Positions 25,720 through 34,429 are shown, counted from the first letter of the stretch. The stretch is DNA of 64,000 nucleotides from Streptomyces corallincola (GCF_019104725.1 NZ_JAHRXF010000014.1:61905-125904), one strand, 5' to 3'. Notes: generated by a model from the letters alone, not told the origin. Numbers and translations: made by a program.

Positions 25720-26600
25720 GCACCACCACCGCCCCCACGGGCACCACCGCTCCCCCGGTCGCCGCCGCCCCGCCACGCCGGGCGCGCAAGGGGGCCGGGC
25801 TGGCCCTCGTCGCCTGGCTGGCCGGGATCGTGTTCTTCCTGCCCATCGCCTGGATGGCGCTGACCTCCTTCCACTCCGAGGCGGACGCGGCGACCAACCC
25901 GCCGTCGTTCGCGGCACCGCTCACCCTGGACGGCTACCGCGAGTTCTTCGGCGCGGGCGGCGGCGCCAGCCCCTGGCCCGCGCTGGCCAACTCCCTGGTG
26001 GCGTCGCTTGCCTCGACGCTGCTGGTGCTGCTGCTGGCGCTCCCGGCGGCGTACGCGCTGTCGATCCGCCCGGTGCGCAAGTGGACGGACGTGCTGTTCT
26101 TCTTCCTGTCCACCAAGATGCTTCCGGCCGTGGCGGGGCTGCTGCCGATCTACCTGTTCGCCAAGAACGCCGGGATGCTGGACAACATCTGGCTGCTCGT
26201 CATCCTGTACACCTCGATGAACCTGCCGATCGCGGTGTGGATGATGCAGTCCTTCCTGGCGGAGGTGCCGGTCGCGGTGATCGAGGCGGCGCGGGTGGAC
26301 GGGGCGCCGCTGCCGATGATCCTGGCCCGCGTGGTCGCGCCGATCGCGCTGCCGGGCATCGCGGCGACCGCGCTGATCTGCTTCATCTTCAGCTGGAACG
26401 AGCTGCTGTTCGCCCGTGTCCTCACCGGGGTGGTCGCGGAGACCGCGCCCGTCTTCCTGACCGGTTTCATCACCAGCCAGGGCCTGTTCCTGGCCAAGGT
26501 GTGCGCCGCGTCGCTCGTCGTCTCCCTGCCGGTGCTCGCCGCGGGGTTCGCCGCCCAGGACAAGCTGGTCCAGGGTCTGTCGTTGGGAGCCGTGAAATGA
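25716..26600 (+). CDS. Sugar/polyol ABC transporter permease (MalG/SmoG type)
   Basis: The second permease, 294 residues with about six membrane segments. Its EAA loop is VIEAARVDGAPLPMILARVVAPIALPGI. A Thr/Ala/Pro-rich N-terminus precedes the first helix. It overlaps both neighbours by four bases. No ATP-binding subunit is encoded in the operon, so a shared ATPase such as MsiK probably energises it. Confidence 0.92.
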   Translation: MSTTTAPTGTTAPPVAAAPPRRARKGAGLALVAWLAGIVFFLPIAWMALTSFHSEADAATNPPSFAAPLTLDGYREFFGAGGGASPWPALANSLVASLASTLLVLLLALPAAYALSIRPVRKWTDVLFFFLSTKMLPAVAGLLPIYLFAKNAGMLDNIWLLVILYTSMNLPIAVWMMQSFLAEVPVAVIEAARVDGAPLPMILARVVAPIALPGIAATALICFIFSWNELLFARVLTGVVAETAPVFLTGFITSQGLFLAKVCAASLVVSLPVLAAGFAAQDKLVQGLSLGAVK

Positions 26601-27586
26601 AGGCCGCCGTCATCGAGTCCGTGGGCCGCGCCGTCGTCACCGAGGTGCCCGACCCCACGCCGGGACCGCGCGAGGTCGTCGTCCAGGTCGCGGCCTGCGG
26701 CCTGTGCGGCACCGATCTGCACATCCTCCAGGGCGAGTTCGCGCCCAAGCTGCCCATCGTCCCCGGTCACGAGTTCGCGGGCGAGGTGGTCGGGGTCGGC
26801 ACCCAGGTCACCGAGGTCGCGGTCGGCGACCGGGTCGCGGTGGACCCCTCGCTGTACTGCTACGAGTGCCGCTACTGCCGTACCGGCCACAACAACCTGT
26901 GCGAGCGCTGGGCCGCGATCGGCGTGACCACCTCCGGCGGTGCCGCCGAGTACGCGGTCGCGCCGGTCGCCAACTGCGTGAAGCTGCCCGAGCACGTACG
27001 CACCGAGGACGCGGCCCTGATCGAGCCGCTGTCCTGCGCGGTGCGCGGCTACGACGTGCTGAACTCCCGGCTCGGCTCCCATGTGCTGATCTACGGCTCG
27101 GGCACGATGGGCCTGATGATGCTGGAGCTGGCCAAGCGCACCGGCGCGGCGAGCGTGGACGTGGTGGACGTGAACGCGGCCCGCCTGGAGACCGCCCGCC
27201 GACTCGGTGTCTCGGGCGCGGCGGCCACCCCGGACGAGCTGGACCGGCCGCAGGGCTGGGACGTGGTGGTGGACGCCACCGGCAACGCGCGCGCCATCCA
27301 GGACGGCCTGGAGCGGGTCGCCAAGGCGGGTACGTTCCTCCAGTTCGGCGTGGCGGACTACGCGACGCGGGTGACGATCGACCCGTACCGCATCTACAAC
27401 CAGGAGATCACCATCACCGGGTCGATGGCGGTGCTGCACAGCTACGAGCGGGCGGCGGAGCTGTTCGCCAACGGGGTGCTGGACCCCGAGGTGTTCATCA
27501 GCGACCGCATTCCGCTGGAGCGCTACCCGGAGGCGCTGGAGCAGTTCGCGGCGGGGGTGGGCCGGAAGATCGTGGTGGTGCCCTGA
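26597..27586 (+). CDS. Zinc-dependent alcohol/polyol dehydrogenase
   Basis: A 329-residue medium-chain dehydrogenase. The catalytic zinc ligands appear as CGLCGTDLH and GHEF, and the structural zinc site as CYECRYCRTGHNNLC. The NAD domain contains LIYGSGTMGLMMLELAKRTG. Together with the upstream polyol-type ABC genes and DeoR repressor this suggests oxidation of an imported sugar alcohol to a ketose, as in sorbitol dehydrogenase. It is the last gene of the operon. Confidence 0.9.
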   Translation: MKAAVIESVGRAVVTEVPDPTPGPREVVVQVAACGLCGTDLHILQGEFAPKLPIVPGHEFAGEVVGVGTQVTEVAVGDRVAVDPSLYCYECRYCRTGHNNLCERWAAIGVTTSGGAAEYAVAPVANCVKLPEHVRTEDAALIEPLSCAVRGYDVLNSRLGSHVLIYGSGTMGLMMLELAKRTGAASVDVVDVNAARLETARRLGVSGAAATPDELDRPQGWDVVVDATGNARAIQDGLERVAKAGTFLQFGVADYATRVTIDPYRIYNQEITITGSMAVLHSYERAAELFANGVLDPEVFISDRIPLERYPEALEQFAAGVGRKIVVVP

Positions 27587-27607
27587 GCCGTCCCGCGCGG
27601 AACGGGC

Positions 27608-27634
27608 GGGGCCCTGCCCGACGGGCGGGGCCCC
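27608..27634 (+). terminator. Hairpin terminator after the polyol operon
   Basis: GGGGCCC-T-GCCC (27608-27619) pairs with GGGC-G-GGGCCCC (27623-27634) with one wobble pair and a three-base loop, 22 bp after the dehydrogenase stop. Confidence 0.6.
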
Positions 27635-27759
27635 GGCGGCGGGGTGCCGTCGGCTCCGGTACGTCCCTCGAACGTGTCGTTCCTCGGCCGTTCGGGGGGT
27701 CGTGCCGGACCGGGCGGAGGGTAAGGGAACGGTAAAGCGGGGTCGTTCGTTCACCCGGC

Positions 27760-28971
27760 ATGACAGCTATGACCCCTGGCTCGAACATCCCTCTCCAGGT
27801 CGCCCGCGTGACGGTGGACGTCGCCGCGCCGGTGCGACTCGACGTGTCGGGCCTGCTGCTCACCGCCGACGGCAAGGTGCGCTCCGACGACGACTTCATC
27901 TTCTACAACCAGCCGTCCGGGCCGGGCGTGACCCATGTGTCCGGCGGCGGCTCGGCGCCCGACGCGGTCTCCGTGGACCTCGCCGCCGTGCCGCCGGAGA
28001 TCGAGAAGATCGTGGTCACCGCGAGCCCGGACGCGGCCGGGCAGAGCTTCCAGGGCATCGAGCCGACGGCCACCGTCCGGGACGCGGACGGCGGCACGGT
28101 CCTCGCCACCTTCACCCCGCCCCGGCTCGGCTCGGAGACGGCCCTGGTGGTCGTGGAGGTCTACCGGCGCAACGGGCAGTGGAAGGCCCGCGCGGTCGGC
28201 CAGGGGTACGCGAACGGACTGGCGGGCATCGCCACGGACTTCGGCGTGACCGTGGAGGAACCCGCACCGGCGGCCGCGCCCGCCCCCGTGGCGGCGGCCC
28301 CCGTGGCGCCCGCACCTGTGGCGGCGGCCCCTGTGGCGGCGGCCCCGGTCACCCCGCCCGCACCCGCCGCGGCTCCCGCTGCCGCCACCGCCGGGAAGAT
28401 CAACCTGGACAAGGGCCGGGTGAGCCTGCGCAAGAACCAGACGGTCTCCCTGATGAAGGGCGGCCGACCGCTGCTCTCCCAGGTGCGGATGGGCCTCGGC
28501 TGGGAGCCCGCCTTCCGCGGCCGGGACATTGACCTGGACGCCTCGGTCATCGCCTACGGCCCGCGGCGCGACGCCCTGGACAGCTGCTACTTCGGCAAGC
28601 TGGAGATCCTCAAGGGCGCGATCCGGCACTCCGGCGACAACCTCACGGGCGAGGGCGGCGGCGACGACGAATCGATCACCGTGGACCTCGGGCGGCTCTC
28701 CCAGGACGTCACCGGCCTGGTCTTCACCGTCAACTCCTACTCCGGCCAGAAGTTCACCGAGGTCGCCAAGGCGTACTGCCGCCTGCTGGACGCCACCAGC
28801 GGCGAGGAGCTGGTCCGCTTCGACCTGACCGGCGCCGAACCCCAGACGGGCGTCCTGATGGCCAAGCTGATCCGCATGAACTCCGGTGAGTGGGAGATGA
28901 CGGCCCTCGGGGACTTCGTGAAGGCCCGCACGGTCCGCAACATGGTGGAGCCCGGCGCCAGAGCCCTGTGA
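27760..28971 (+). CDS. Double TerD-domain protein with Ala/Pro-rich linker
   Basis: A 403-residue protein of the tellurium-resistance/stress TerD family. The first domain (about residues 8-165) carries DDFIFYNQPSGPGV and VYRRNGQWKARAVGQGYANGLAGIATDFGV. A linker of about 45 residues built from AAAPV/PAPVA repeats follows. The second domain (about 215-395) opens with INLDKGRVSLRKNQTVSL and has GLGWEP, YFGKLEILKGAIRHSGDNLTGEGGGDDE and a matching C-terminus, with the acidic calcium-binding residues visible. No good Shine-Dalgarno is seen; ATG 27769 is an alternative start. Cytoplasmic; function unknown. Confidence 0.88.
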   Translation: MTAMTPGSNIPLQVARVTVDVAAPVRLDVSGLLLTADGKVRSDDDFIFYNQPSGPGVTHVSGGGSAPDAVSVDLAAVPPEIEKIVVTASPDAAGQSFQGIEPTATVRDADGGTVLATFTPPRLGSETALVVVEVYRRNGQWKARAVGQGYANGLAGIATDFGVTVEEPAPAAAPAPVAAAPVAPAPVAAAPVAAAPVTPPAPAAAPAAATAGKINLDKGRVSLRKNQTVSLMKGGRPLLSQVRMGLGWEPAFRGRDIDLDASVIAYGPRRDALDSCYFGKLEILKGAIRHSGDNLTGEGGGDDESITVDLGRLSQDVTGLVFTVNSYSGQKFTEVAKAYCRLLDATSGEELVRFDLTGAEPQTGVLMAKLIRMNSGEWEMTALGDFVKARTVRNMVEPGARAL

Positions 28972-28992
28972 ATCCCCGGCAGGACTCCCCCG

Positions 28993-29030
28993 CGCAGGGG
29001 CTGCCGCGGCTCAGGCGTGCGGCCCCTGCG
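28993..29030. terminator. Hairpin between terD-like gene and phoX-like gene
   Basis: CGCAGGGGC (28993-29001) pairs with GCCCCTGCG (29022-29030). It lies between two convergent genes. The long loop makes its strength uncertain. Confidence 0.45.
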
Positions 29031-29095
29031 TACGGGGAGAACGGCGCGCCGGGGCTGGCCGGGCACGCCGGCCCGCTCGGCGCGCGGGGCGACCG

Positions 29096-30541
29096 TCACC
29101 GCGGCTGTCTGCGCCAGGGGCCCGTGACGGCCAACATGATGCCGGGGTCCTGGATGTTGGCGTAGAGGGTGTGACCGTCCGGGGAGAAGGTGACACCGGT
29201 GAACTCGCTGTACTCCGGGGCCTCTTCGGTGCCGTTGTTGAGTTCGTTGCGGGCGATGGGGTAGGTGCGGCCGGAGTCGGTGGCGCCGAGGAGGTGCTGG
29301 AGCCCCTCGCCGTCCTCCGCGATGACCAGGCCGCCGTACGGGGAGACGGTGATGTTGTCGGGGCCGTCGAAGGCGCCGTCCGCCGCCGGGTCGGGGTTGA
29401 CGCCGAACAGGACCTTCAGGGTGAGGGTCCGGCGGCGGGGGTCGTAGAACCAGACCTGCCCGTCGTGCGGGACGGGGCTCTCCTCGCGGGCGTAGGAGGA
29501 GACCACGTAGACACCGCCGTCACCCCACCACATGCCCTCCAGTTTGCGGGCGCGGGTGACCTGGCCGGGCCCGAACTGCCGACGCACCGGCACGGTCCGC
29601 GCGTCCCGGTCGGGCACGTCGGTCCAGTCCACGCCGTAGACGGTGCCGACGCGGGTGGCGCGGGAGAGGTCGTCCACGAACCGGCCGCCGGAGTCGAAGC
29701 ACGTGAACGCCTGGAGTACGCCCGCGTCGTCGGCCAGGGCGCGCAGGCGGCCCCGGCCGTGGTGGAAGCCGGTCGGCGGGGTCCACCGGTAGAGGAGGCC
29801 GTTGGGTCCGGAGGCGTCCTCGGTGAGGAAGAGGTGGCCGCGCGCGGGGTCCACGACGACGGCCTCGTGCGCGTACCGTCCCAGCGCCTTGACGGGCCTC
29901 GGGTCACGGCCCGCGCGGCGGTCGGCGGGGTCCACCTCGAAGACGTAGCCGTGGTCCTTGGTCATGCCGTTCTGACCGGCCTTGTCCTCGGTCTCCTCGC
30001 AGGTCAGCCAGGTGCCCCACGGGGTGGTGCCGCCCGCGCAGTTGGTGGAGGTGCCCGCGATGCCGACCCATTCCGCGACATGGTCGCGGCGCACCTCGAC
30101 CACCGTGCAGCCACCGGCCGCCGCCGGGTCGTAGACAAGGCCCTCGGTGAGCGGTACCGGGTGCTCCCAGCCGGAGCGCGGGCCCTTCAGCTCGTGGTTG
30201 TTGACGAGCAGGGTCGTACCGCGCGGCCCGGCGAACGCGGCGGTGCCGTCGTGGTTCGACGGGGTGGGCTCGCCCGTCTCCAGGGTGGTCCGGCCGCTGT
30301 GCGTGATGATCCGGTACGAGAAACCGCGGGGCAGCGCGAGGATGCCGTCCGGGTCGGGGAGCAGGGGGCCGTAGCCGATGCCGTGGTGGCCGTGCCGGTC
30401 GCGGTCGGTGTCCGCGGTGCCGTCGTCGGTGGCGGCGAGGGCCTGGGGCGCGGAGGCGAGAACGCCGACGCTGCCCGCCAGGGCGACTCCGGCACCGGTG
30501 AGCGCGGAGCGTCTGGCGAAGTCCCTGCGGGTGAGCGACAT
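29096..30541 (-). CDS. PhoX-family (DUF839) secreted phosphatase
   Basis: A 481-residue Tat-exported protein. The N-terminus MSLTRRDFARRSALTGAGVALAG is a twin-arginine signal. The body is a PhoX-type beta-propeller with LLVNNHELKGPRSGW, TPWGTWLTCEETEDKAG and VYVVSSYAREESP, which hold the acidic Ca/Fe ligands known for PhoX phosphatases. ATG 30541 follows AGGAGA; the frame upstream of it runs through cluster D repeats and is not coding. A PHO box upstream supports phosphate-starvation control by PhoP. It may be a phosphomonoesterase or phosphodiesterase. Confidence 0.87.
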   Translation of the reverse strand: MSLTRRDFARRSALTGAGVALAGSVGVLASAPQALAATDDGTADTDRDRHGHHGIGYGPLLPDPDGILALPRGFSYRIITHSGRTTLETGEPTPSNHDGTAAFAGPRGTTLLVNNHELKGPRSGWEHPVPLTEGLVYDPAAAGGCTVVEVRRDHVAEWVGIAGTSTNCAGGTTPWGTWLTCEETEDKAGQNGMTKDHGYVFEVDPADRRAGRDPRPVKALGRYAHEAVVVDPARGHLFLTEDASGPNGLLYRWTPPTGFHHGRGRLRALADDAGVLQAFTCFDSGGRFVDDLSRATRVGTVYGVDWTDVPDRDARTVPVRRQFGPGQVTRARKLEGMWWGDGGVYVVSSYAREESPVPHDGQVWFYDPRRRTLTLKVLFGVNPDPAADGAFDGPDNITVSPYGGLVIAEDGEGLQHLLGATDSGRTYPIARNELNNGTEEAPEYSEFTGVTFSPDGHTLYANIQDPGIMLAVTGPWRRQPR

Positions 30542-30609
30542 GGTGTCTCCTGAGACGGTGGGCGTGCCGTGGAGGATGGCGGTCGTCGGTCCGCCGTCAC
30601 CTTCGCGCC

Positions 30610-30631
30610 CACCGCTGAACGGGAGTTGAAC
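30610..30631 (-). promoter_or_regulatory. PHO box upstream of the PhoX-like phosphatase
   Basis: On the minus strand two 11-base direct units, GTTCAACTCCC and GTTCAGCGGTG, lie about 70-90 bp before the start codon. This fits the Streptomyces PhoP pattern of 11-bp repeats beginning GTTCA. The outer parts of the units match the full consensus less well. Confidence 0.6.
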
Positions 30632-30673
30632 ACGGGGCCACGCGGGCGACTGCGGCTTGCTGAACGCACTGCT

Positions 30674-30825
30674 CCATGTGGGCCCGCACCATGTGGGCTC
30701 ACGCCATTTGGGTCCGCACCATGTGGCCTCACACCATGTGGGCCCGCACCATGTGGGCTGCGCCCACGAGCCCCCACGCCATGTGCGCTCCCCTATGTGG
30801 CCCCACGCCATGTGGCCACACCACA
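30674..30825. repeat. Period-15 tandem repeat cluster D (6 regular plus degenerate units)
   Basis: Six units in exact 15-base register from 30674 to 30763: CCATGTGGGCCCGCA, CCATGTGGGCTCACG, CCATTTGGGTCCGCA, CCATGTGGCCTCACA, CCATGTGGGCCCGCA, CCATGTGGGCTGCGC. More degenerate copies of CCATGTG follow to about 30825. After that CCCCCACTCCG occurs three times to 30907. The cluster fills the gap upstream of the PHO box and downstream of the next gene. Confidence 0.88.
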
Positions 30826-30907
30826 CCCGGAAACGCGCCCCGCCCCCACTCCGCGCCCCCACTCCGCCCCGCCACGCCGCTCAGCCCAGCCCAGGCCCCC
30901 ACTCCGC

Positions 30908-32335
30908 TCAACCCCCGTGCTGAGACCGAGCCTTGAACGCCGCCTTCCGCGCCTCCTTGGCCACCCGCTTGTCCGGGTGCAACCGCCCCATCGCCTCCAG
31001 CACGTCCGCGGTCGCGGGGTGGTCCACCCGCCAGGCCGCCGCGAAGAACCCGCTGTGCCGGTCGGCCAGACCCTCCACCAGGGCCTGGAGCTCCTCGGAG
31101 TTGCCCTCGGCGGCGAGCTGCGCGGCGAGCGTGTCCACGGTGAGCCAGAAGACGAGGTCCTGGGAGGGCGGCGGCACCTCGGCGGCGCCGCGCTCGCTGA
31201 GCCAGACCCGTGCGAGACCGCCCAGTTCGGGGTCGTCCAGCACCTCCCGGAGCGCGGGCTCCGCCTCGGCGCCGAGCAGCGACAGGGCCTGCTGGCAGCG
31301 CAGCCGCCGCAGCGGCGCACCCTCGTCCGCGCCGCGTGCGGCGGCGAGCAACTCCCGTGCCGCGCCGAGCGGTTCGCGGCGGTGAAGCCACAGCTCGGTC
31401 TCGGCCAGCGCGGCGCCGGGCCCGAACGAGGAGGTGCCGTCCAGCAGCGCGTCCGCGTCCTTGTCCGTGAGGTCTCCGACGGCGGGCGCGTCGAACCCGG
31501 CCTCCAGCAGCCGCGCCCGCAGCCCGTAGGCGCCGAGCGGGGTGAGCCGGACCATGCCGTACCGGGAGACGTCGGTGTCGTCCACCGGCGCGGCCGGTTC
31601 CTCGTCGGCGTCGGCCATCAGCGCCTCGTCCACGGGCTGGTACTCCACCAGCCCGACCGGCTCCAGCACCCGGAACTGGTCGTCCAGCCGCATCATGGCG
31701 TCGGAGACCTGTTCCAGCATGTCGTCGGTGGGTTCGCCGGTGTCGTCGGGGACGATCATCGAGGCGGCGAGCGCGGGCAGCGGGACGGGCGCGTCGTCGG
31801 GGGCGTCCTCACTGACGGTCAGCAGATACAGGTTGCCGAGGACGCCGTCGAGGAACTCCGCCTCGGCCTCCGGGTCCCAGTCGAGTGACGAGAAATCGAC
31901 CTCGCCGCCCTCGTCCAGGGCGTCCACCAGGCCCTCCAGATCGGGCACGCTCGCGTCCGCGAGGGCCGTCTCCAGGGCGGCGAGCCACACCGCGAGCACG
32001 TCGTGCGGCGATCCGCCGGTGAGCAGGGCGAGTTCCGGGCCGGTGGCGACCGTACCGGCCTCCTCGTCCACGATCTCGACCAGCCCGGCGTCCACGGCGA
32101 CCCGCCACGCCTCGCTCGCCAGCGCGGCGGCGTCGTCGCCGGTCAGGTCCAGTGCCGCGGCGGCGTCCGGCACCTGCTCCTCGACGAGCCCGCCGCCCGC
32201 GTCCACCCGGGTGCCGGGTCCGGCCCAGCGTGCCAGCCGGGCGGCGCGCGCGAGCAGCGGCGTGGCCAGCGCGTCGCGCGCCAGCTCCGCTTCGGGGCGC
32301 AGCCGTACGGGCGGCAGGGGGGAGCTGTCTGACAT
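30908..32335 (-). CDS. Conserved acidic hypothetical protein
   Basis: A 475-residue cytoplasmic protein I do not recognise as a named family, though it resembles uncharacterised conserved actinobacterial proteins. It is strongly acidic (EEQVPDAAAALDLTGDD, DALDEGGEVDFSSLDWDPEAE, DDTGEPTDDMLEQVSDAMM). In the last third it has a helical repeat-like section rich in Leu/Ala (ELLAAARGADEGAPLRRL, EPALREVLDDPELGGLARVWL) reminiscent of HEAT-like repeats. ATG 32335 follows GAGGAG. There are no membrane segments and no catalytic motif. Confidence 0.75.
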   Translation of the reverse strand: MSDSSPLPPVRLRPEAELARDALATPLLARAARLARWAGPGTRVDAGGGLVEEQVPDAAAALDLTGDDAAALASEAWRVAVDAGLVEIVDEEAGTVATGPELALLTGGSPHDVLAVWLAALETALADASVPDLEGLVDALDEGGEVDFSSLDWDPEAEAEFLDGVLGNLYLLTVSEDAPDDAPVPLPALAASMIVPDDTGEPTDDMLEQVSDAMMRLDDQFRVLEPVGLVEYQPVDEALMADADEEPAAPVDDTDVSRYGMVRLTPLGAYGLRARLLEAGFDAPAVGDLTDKDADALLDGTSSFGPGAALAETELWLHRREPLGAARELLAAARGADEGAPLRRLRCQQALSLLGAEAEPALREVLDDPELGGLARVWLSERGAAEVPPPSQDLVFWLTVDTLAAQLAAEGNSEELQALVEGLADRHSGFFAAAWRVDHPATADVLEAMGRLHPDKRVAKEARKAAFKARSQHGG

Positions 32336-32602
32336 CGGCTGGTTCTCCTCGGACCGTGGAACGACTCGGCGGCTCAGCCTAGACGGATATCGACCCATGC
32401 CGCCCGGTTCATCTCCCCGCCGGTCCTCGTACATGGCCGAAACCTTGACAACTCCCCACGGCAGGCAGGAGATTGACGCGCGTAGAAGTTGGGGGGACAA
32501 CTGTTCACTCGACTCTGCGCGTGTCACTGAGGGCCACGAGCCCGACACGGCTTCCGTTCCACCCTCGTCCCGGCGCTCACGCATGTCCCCGGAGGGAATC
32601 CC

Positions 32603-34429
32603 TTGCCGAGCAGGTCTTCCGCGCGCCTCGCCGCGCTCACCGTCGCCGCCGTCTGTTCCGCGGCCTCGACGGTCGTCCTCACCTCTCCCGCGCACGCCGA
32701 CACCGTGCGCATCCACGACGTCCAGGGCACCACCCGCCTGTCGCCCTACGCGGGCAAGCAGGTGACGGACGTCCCGGGCATCGTCACGGCCGTCCGTACG
32801 TACGGCTCCTCCAAGGGCTTCTGGTACCAGGACCCGAACCCGGACAACGACCCGGCCACCAGCGAGGGCGTCTTCGTCTACACCAGCTCCACCCCGAAGG
32901 TGGCGGTCGGTGACTCGGTCACCGTCTCCGGCACGGTCTCGGAGTTCGTGCCCGGCGGCGCCTCCGGCGGCGGCCAGTCCGTCACGGAGATCACCAAGCC
33001 GGTCGTCACCACCGTCTCCACCGGCAACGCGGTCCCGGCCCCGGTCGTCATCAAGGCCCGCTCCGTGCCGAATCGTTACGCCCCGGCGGGCGACCCGGCC
33101 GCGAACGGCTCGGTCAACGGCCTGACGCTGAAGCCCGAGACGTACGCCCTGGACTACTACGAGTCCCTTGAGGGCATGAACGTCCAGGTCGCGGACGCCC
33201 GTGTGGTCACCGGCACCGACCCGTACGCGGAGCTGTGGGTCACGGTCAAGCCGCACGAGCACCTCAGCGAGCGCGGCGGCACGATATACGGCTCGTACGA
33301 GTCCCAGAACACGGGGCGGCTGCAGATCCAGTCGCTGGGCGCCACCGCGGACTTCCCGCAGGCGAACGTCGGCGACACCCTGTCCGGCACCACGACCGGC
33401 CCGATGGACTACAACCAGTTCGGCGGCTACACCCTGGTCGCGGGCTCCCTCGGCACGCTGAAGAGCGGCGGTCTGGAGCGCGAGGTCACCAAGAAGCAGG
33501 CGGGCGGCCAGCTCGCGGTGGCGACGTACAACGTCGAGAACCTCGACCCGACCGACGCCACGTTCGCGGAGCACGCCGACGCGATCGTGCACAACCTGCA
33601 GTCGCCCGACATCGTGTCCCTGGAGGAGATCCAGGACAACAACGGTGCCAAGGACGACGGCACGGTGGACGCGAGCCAGACCGTCACCAAGCTGATCGAC
33701 GCCATCGTGGCGGCGGGCGGCCCGAAGTACGACTGGCGCTCGATCAACCCCGTCAACGACCAGGACGGCGGCGAGCCCGGCGGCAACATCCGCCAGGTCT
33801 TCCTCTTCAACCCCGAGCGCGTCTCCTTCACCGACCGCGCGGGCGGCGACTCCACCTCCGCCGTGGGCGTGGACAAGGTGCGCGGCAAGGCCGAACTGAC
33901 CTTCTCGCCGGGCCGGATCGCCCCGTCCGACACCGCCTGGGCCAACAGCCGCAAGCCGCTGGCGGGCGAGTTCGTGTTCCGCGGCCAGACGGTGTTCGTG
34001 ATCGCCAACCACCTGAACTCCAAGGGCGGCGACCAGGGCCTGACCTCGCAGTTCCAGCCCCCGGCGCGCAGCTCCGAGACGCAGCGGCACGCGCAGGCGA
34101 CCCTGGTGAACGCGTTCGTCAAGGACATCCTGTCCAAGCAGAAGAACGCGCAGGTCATCGCGCTCGGCGACATGAACGACTTCGAGTTCTCCGAGACCGC
34201 GAAGACGCTCGAGGGCAACGGCGAGCTGTGGTCGGCGATCAAGTCGCTGCCCAAGAACGAGCGTTACACCTACGACTACCAGGGCAACCAGCAGGTGCTG
34301 GACCAGATCCTGATCAGCCCGTCGATCCGCCGGAACGGCGACTTCCAGTACGACAGCGTGCACATCAACTCGGAGTTCCACGACCAGATCTCCGACCACG
34401 ACCCGCAGGTGCTGCGGTTCCGCCCGTAG
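32603..34429 (+). CDS. Secreted endonuclease/exonuclease/phosphatase-family nuclease
   Basis: A 608-residue exported protein of the ExeM-like extracellular nuclease group. The signal peptide is SRSSARLAALTVAAVCSAAS, with cleavage likely after SPAHA. An OB-like domain (about residues 38-280, IHDVQGTTRLSPYAGKQVTDVPGIVTAV) precedes the EEP domain. That domain begins LAVATYNVENLDP and contains IVSLEEIQD (catalytic Glu), NHLNSKGGDQ, ALGDMNDF (Asp/Asn) and the terminal SDHDPQVLRF (His). All EEP catalytic residues are present. The start is TTG 32603, fixed by GGAGG (32591-32595). Likely role: degradation of extracellular DNA, perhaps for phosphate. Confidence 0.9.
   Translation: MPSRSSARLAALTVAAVCSAASTVVLTSPAHADTVRIHDVQGTTRLSPYAGKQVTDVPGIVTAVRTYGSSKGFWYQDPNPDNDPATSEGVFVYTSSTPKVAVGDSVTVSGTVSEFVPGGASGGGQSVTEITKPVVTTVSTGNAVPAPVVIKARSVPNRYAPAGDPAANGSVNGLTLKPETYALDYYESLEGMNVQVADARVVTGTDPYAELWVTVKPHEHLSERGGTIYGSYESQNTGRLQIQSLGATADFPQANVGDTLSGTTTGPMDYNQFGGYTLVAGSLGTLKSGGLEREVTKKQAGGQLAVATYNVENLDPTDATFAEHADAIVHNLQSPDIVSLEEIQDNNGAKDDGTVDASQTVTKLIDAIVAAGGPKYDWRSINPVNDQDGGEPGGNIRQVFLFNPERVSFTDRAGGDSTSAVGVDKVRGKAELTFSPGRIAPSDTAWANSRKPLAGEFVFRGQTVFVIANHLNSKGGDQGLTSQFQPPARSSETQRHAQATLVNAFVKDILSKQKNAQVIALGDMNDFEFSETAKTLEGNGELWSAIKSLPKNERYTYDYQGNQQVLDQILISPSIRRNGDFQYDSVHINSEFHDQISDHDPQVLRFRP

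Noticed and set aside
12561..30825. The repeat clusters as CRISPR arrays
   Set aside because: The units are directly adjacent with a 15-base period. There are no unique spacers, no repeat of 23-40 bases and no cas genes nearby.
30542..30862. N-terminal extension of the PhoX-like protein and the short Trp/Met-rich frames over cluster D
   Set aside because: The frames are open only because the 15-bp repeats lack stops. The Tat signal and AGGAGA fix the true start at 30541.
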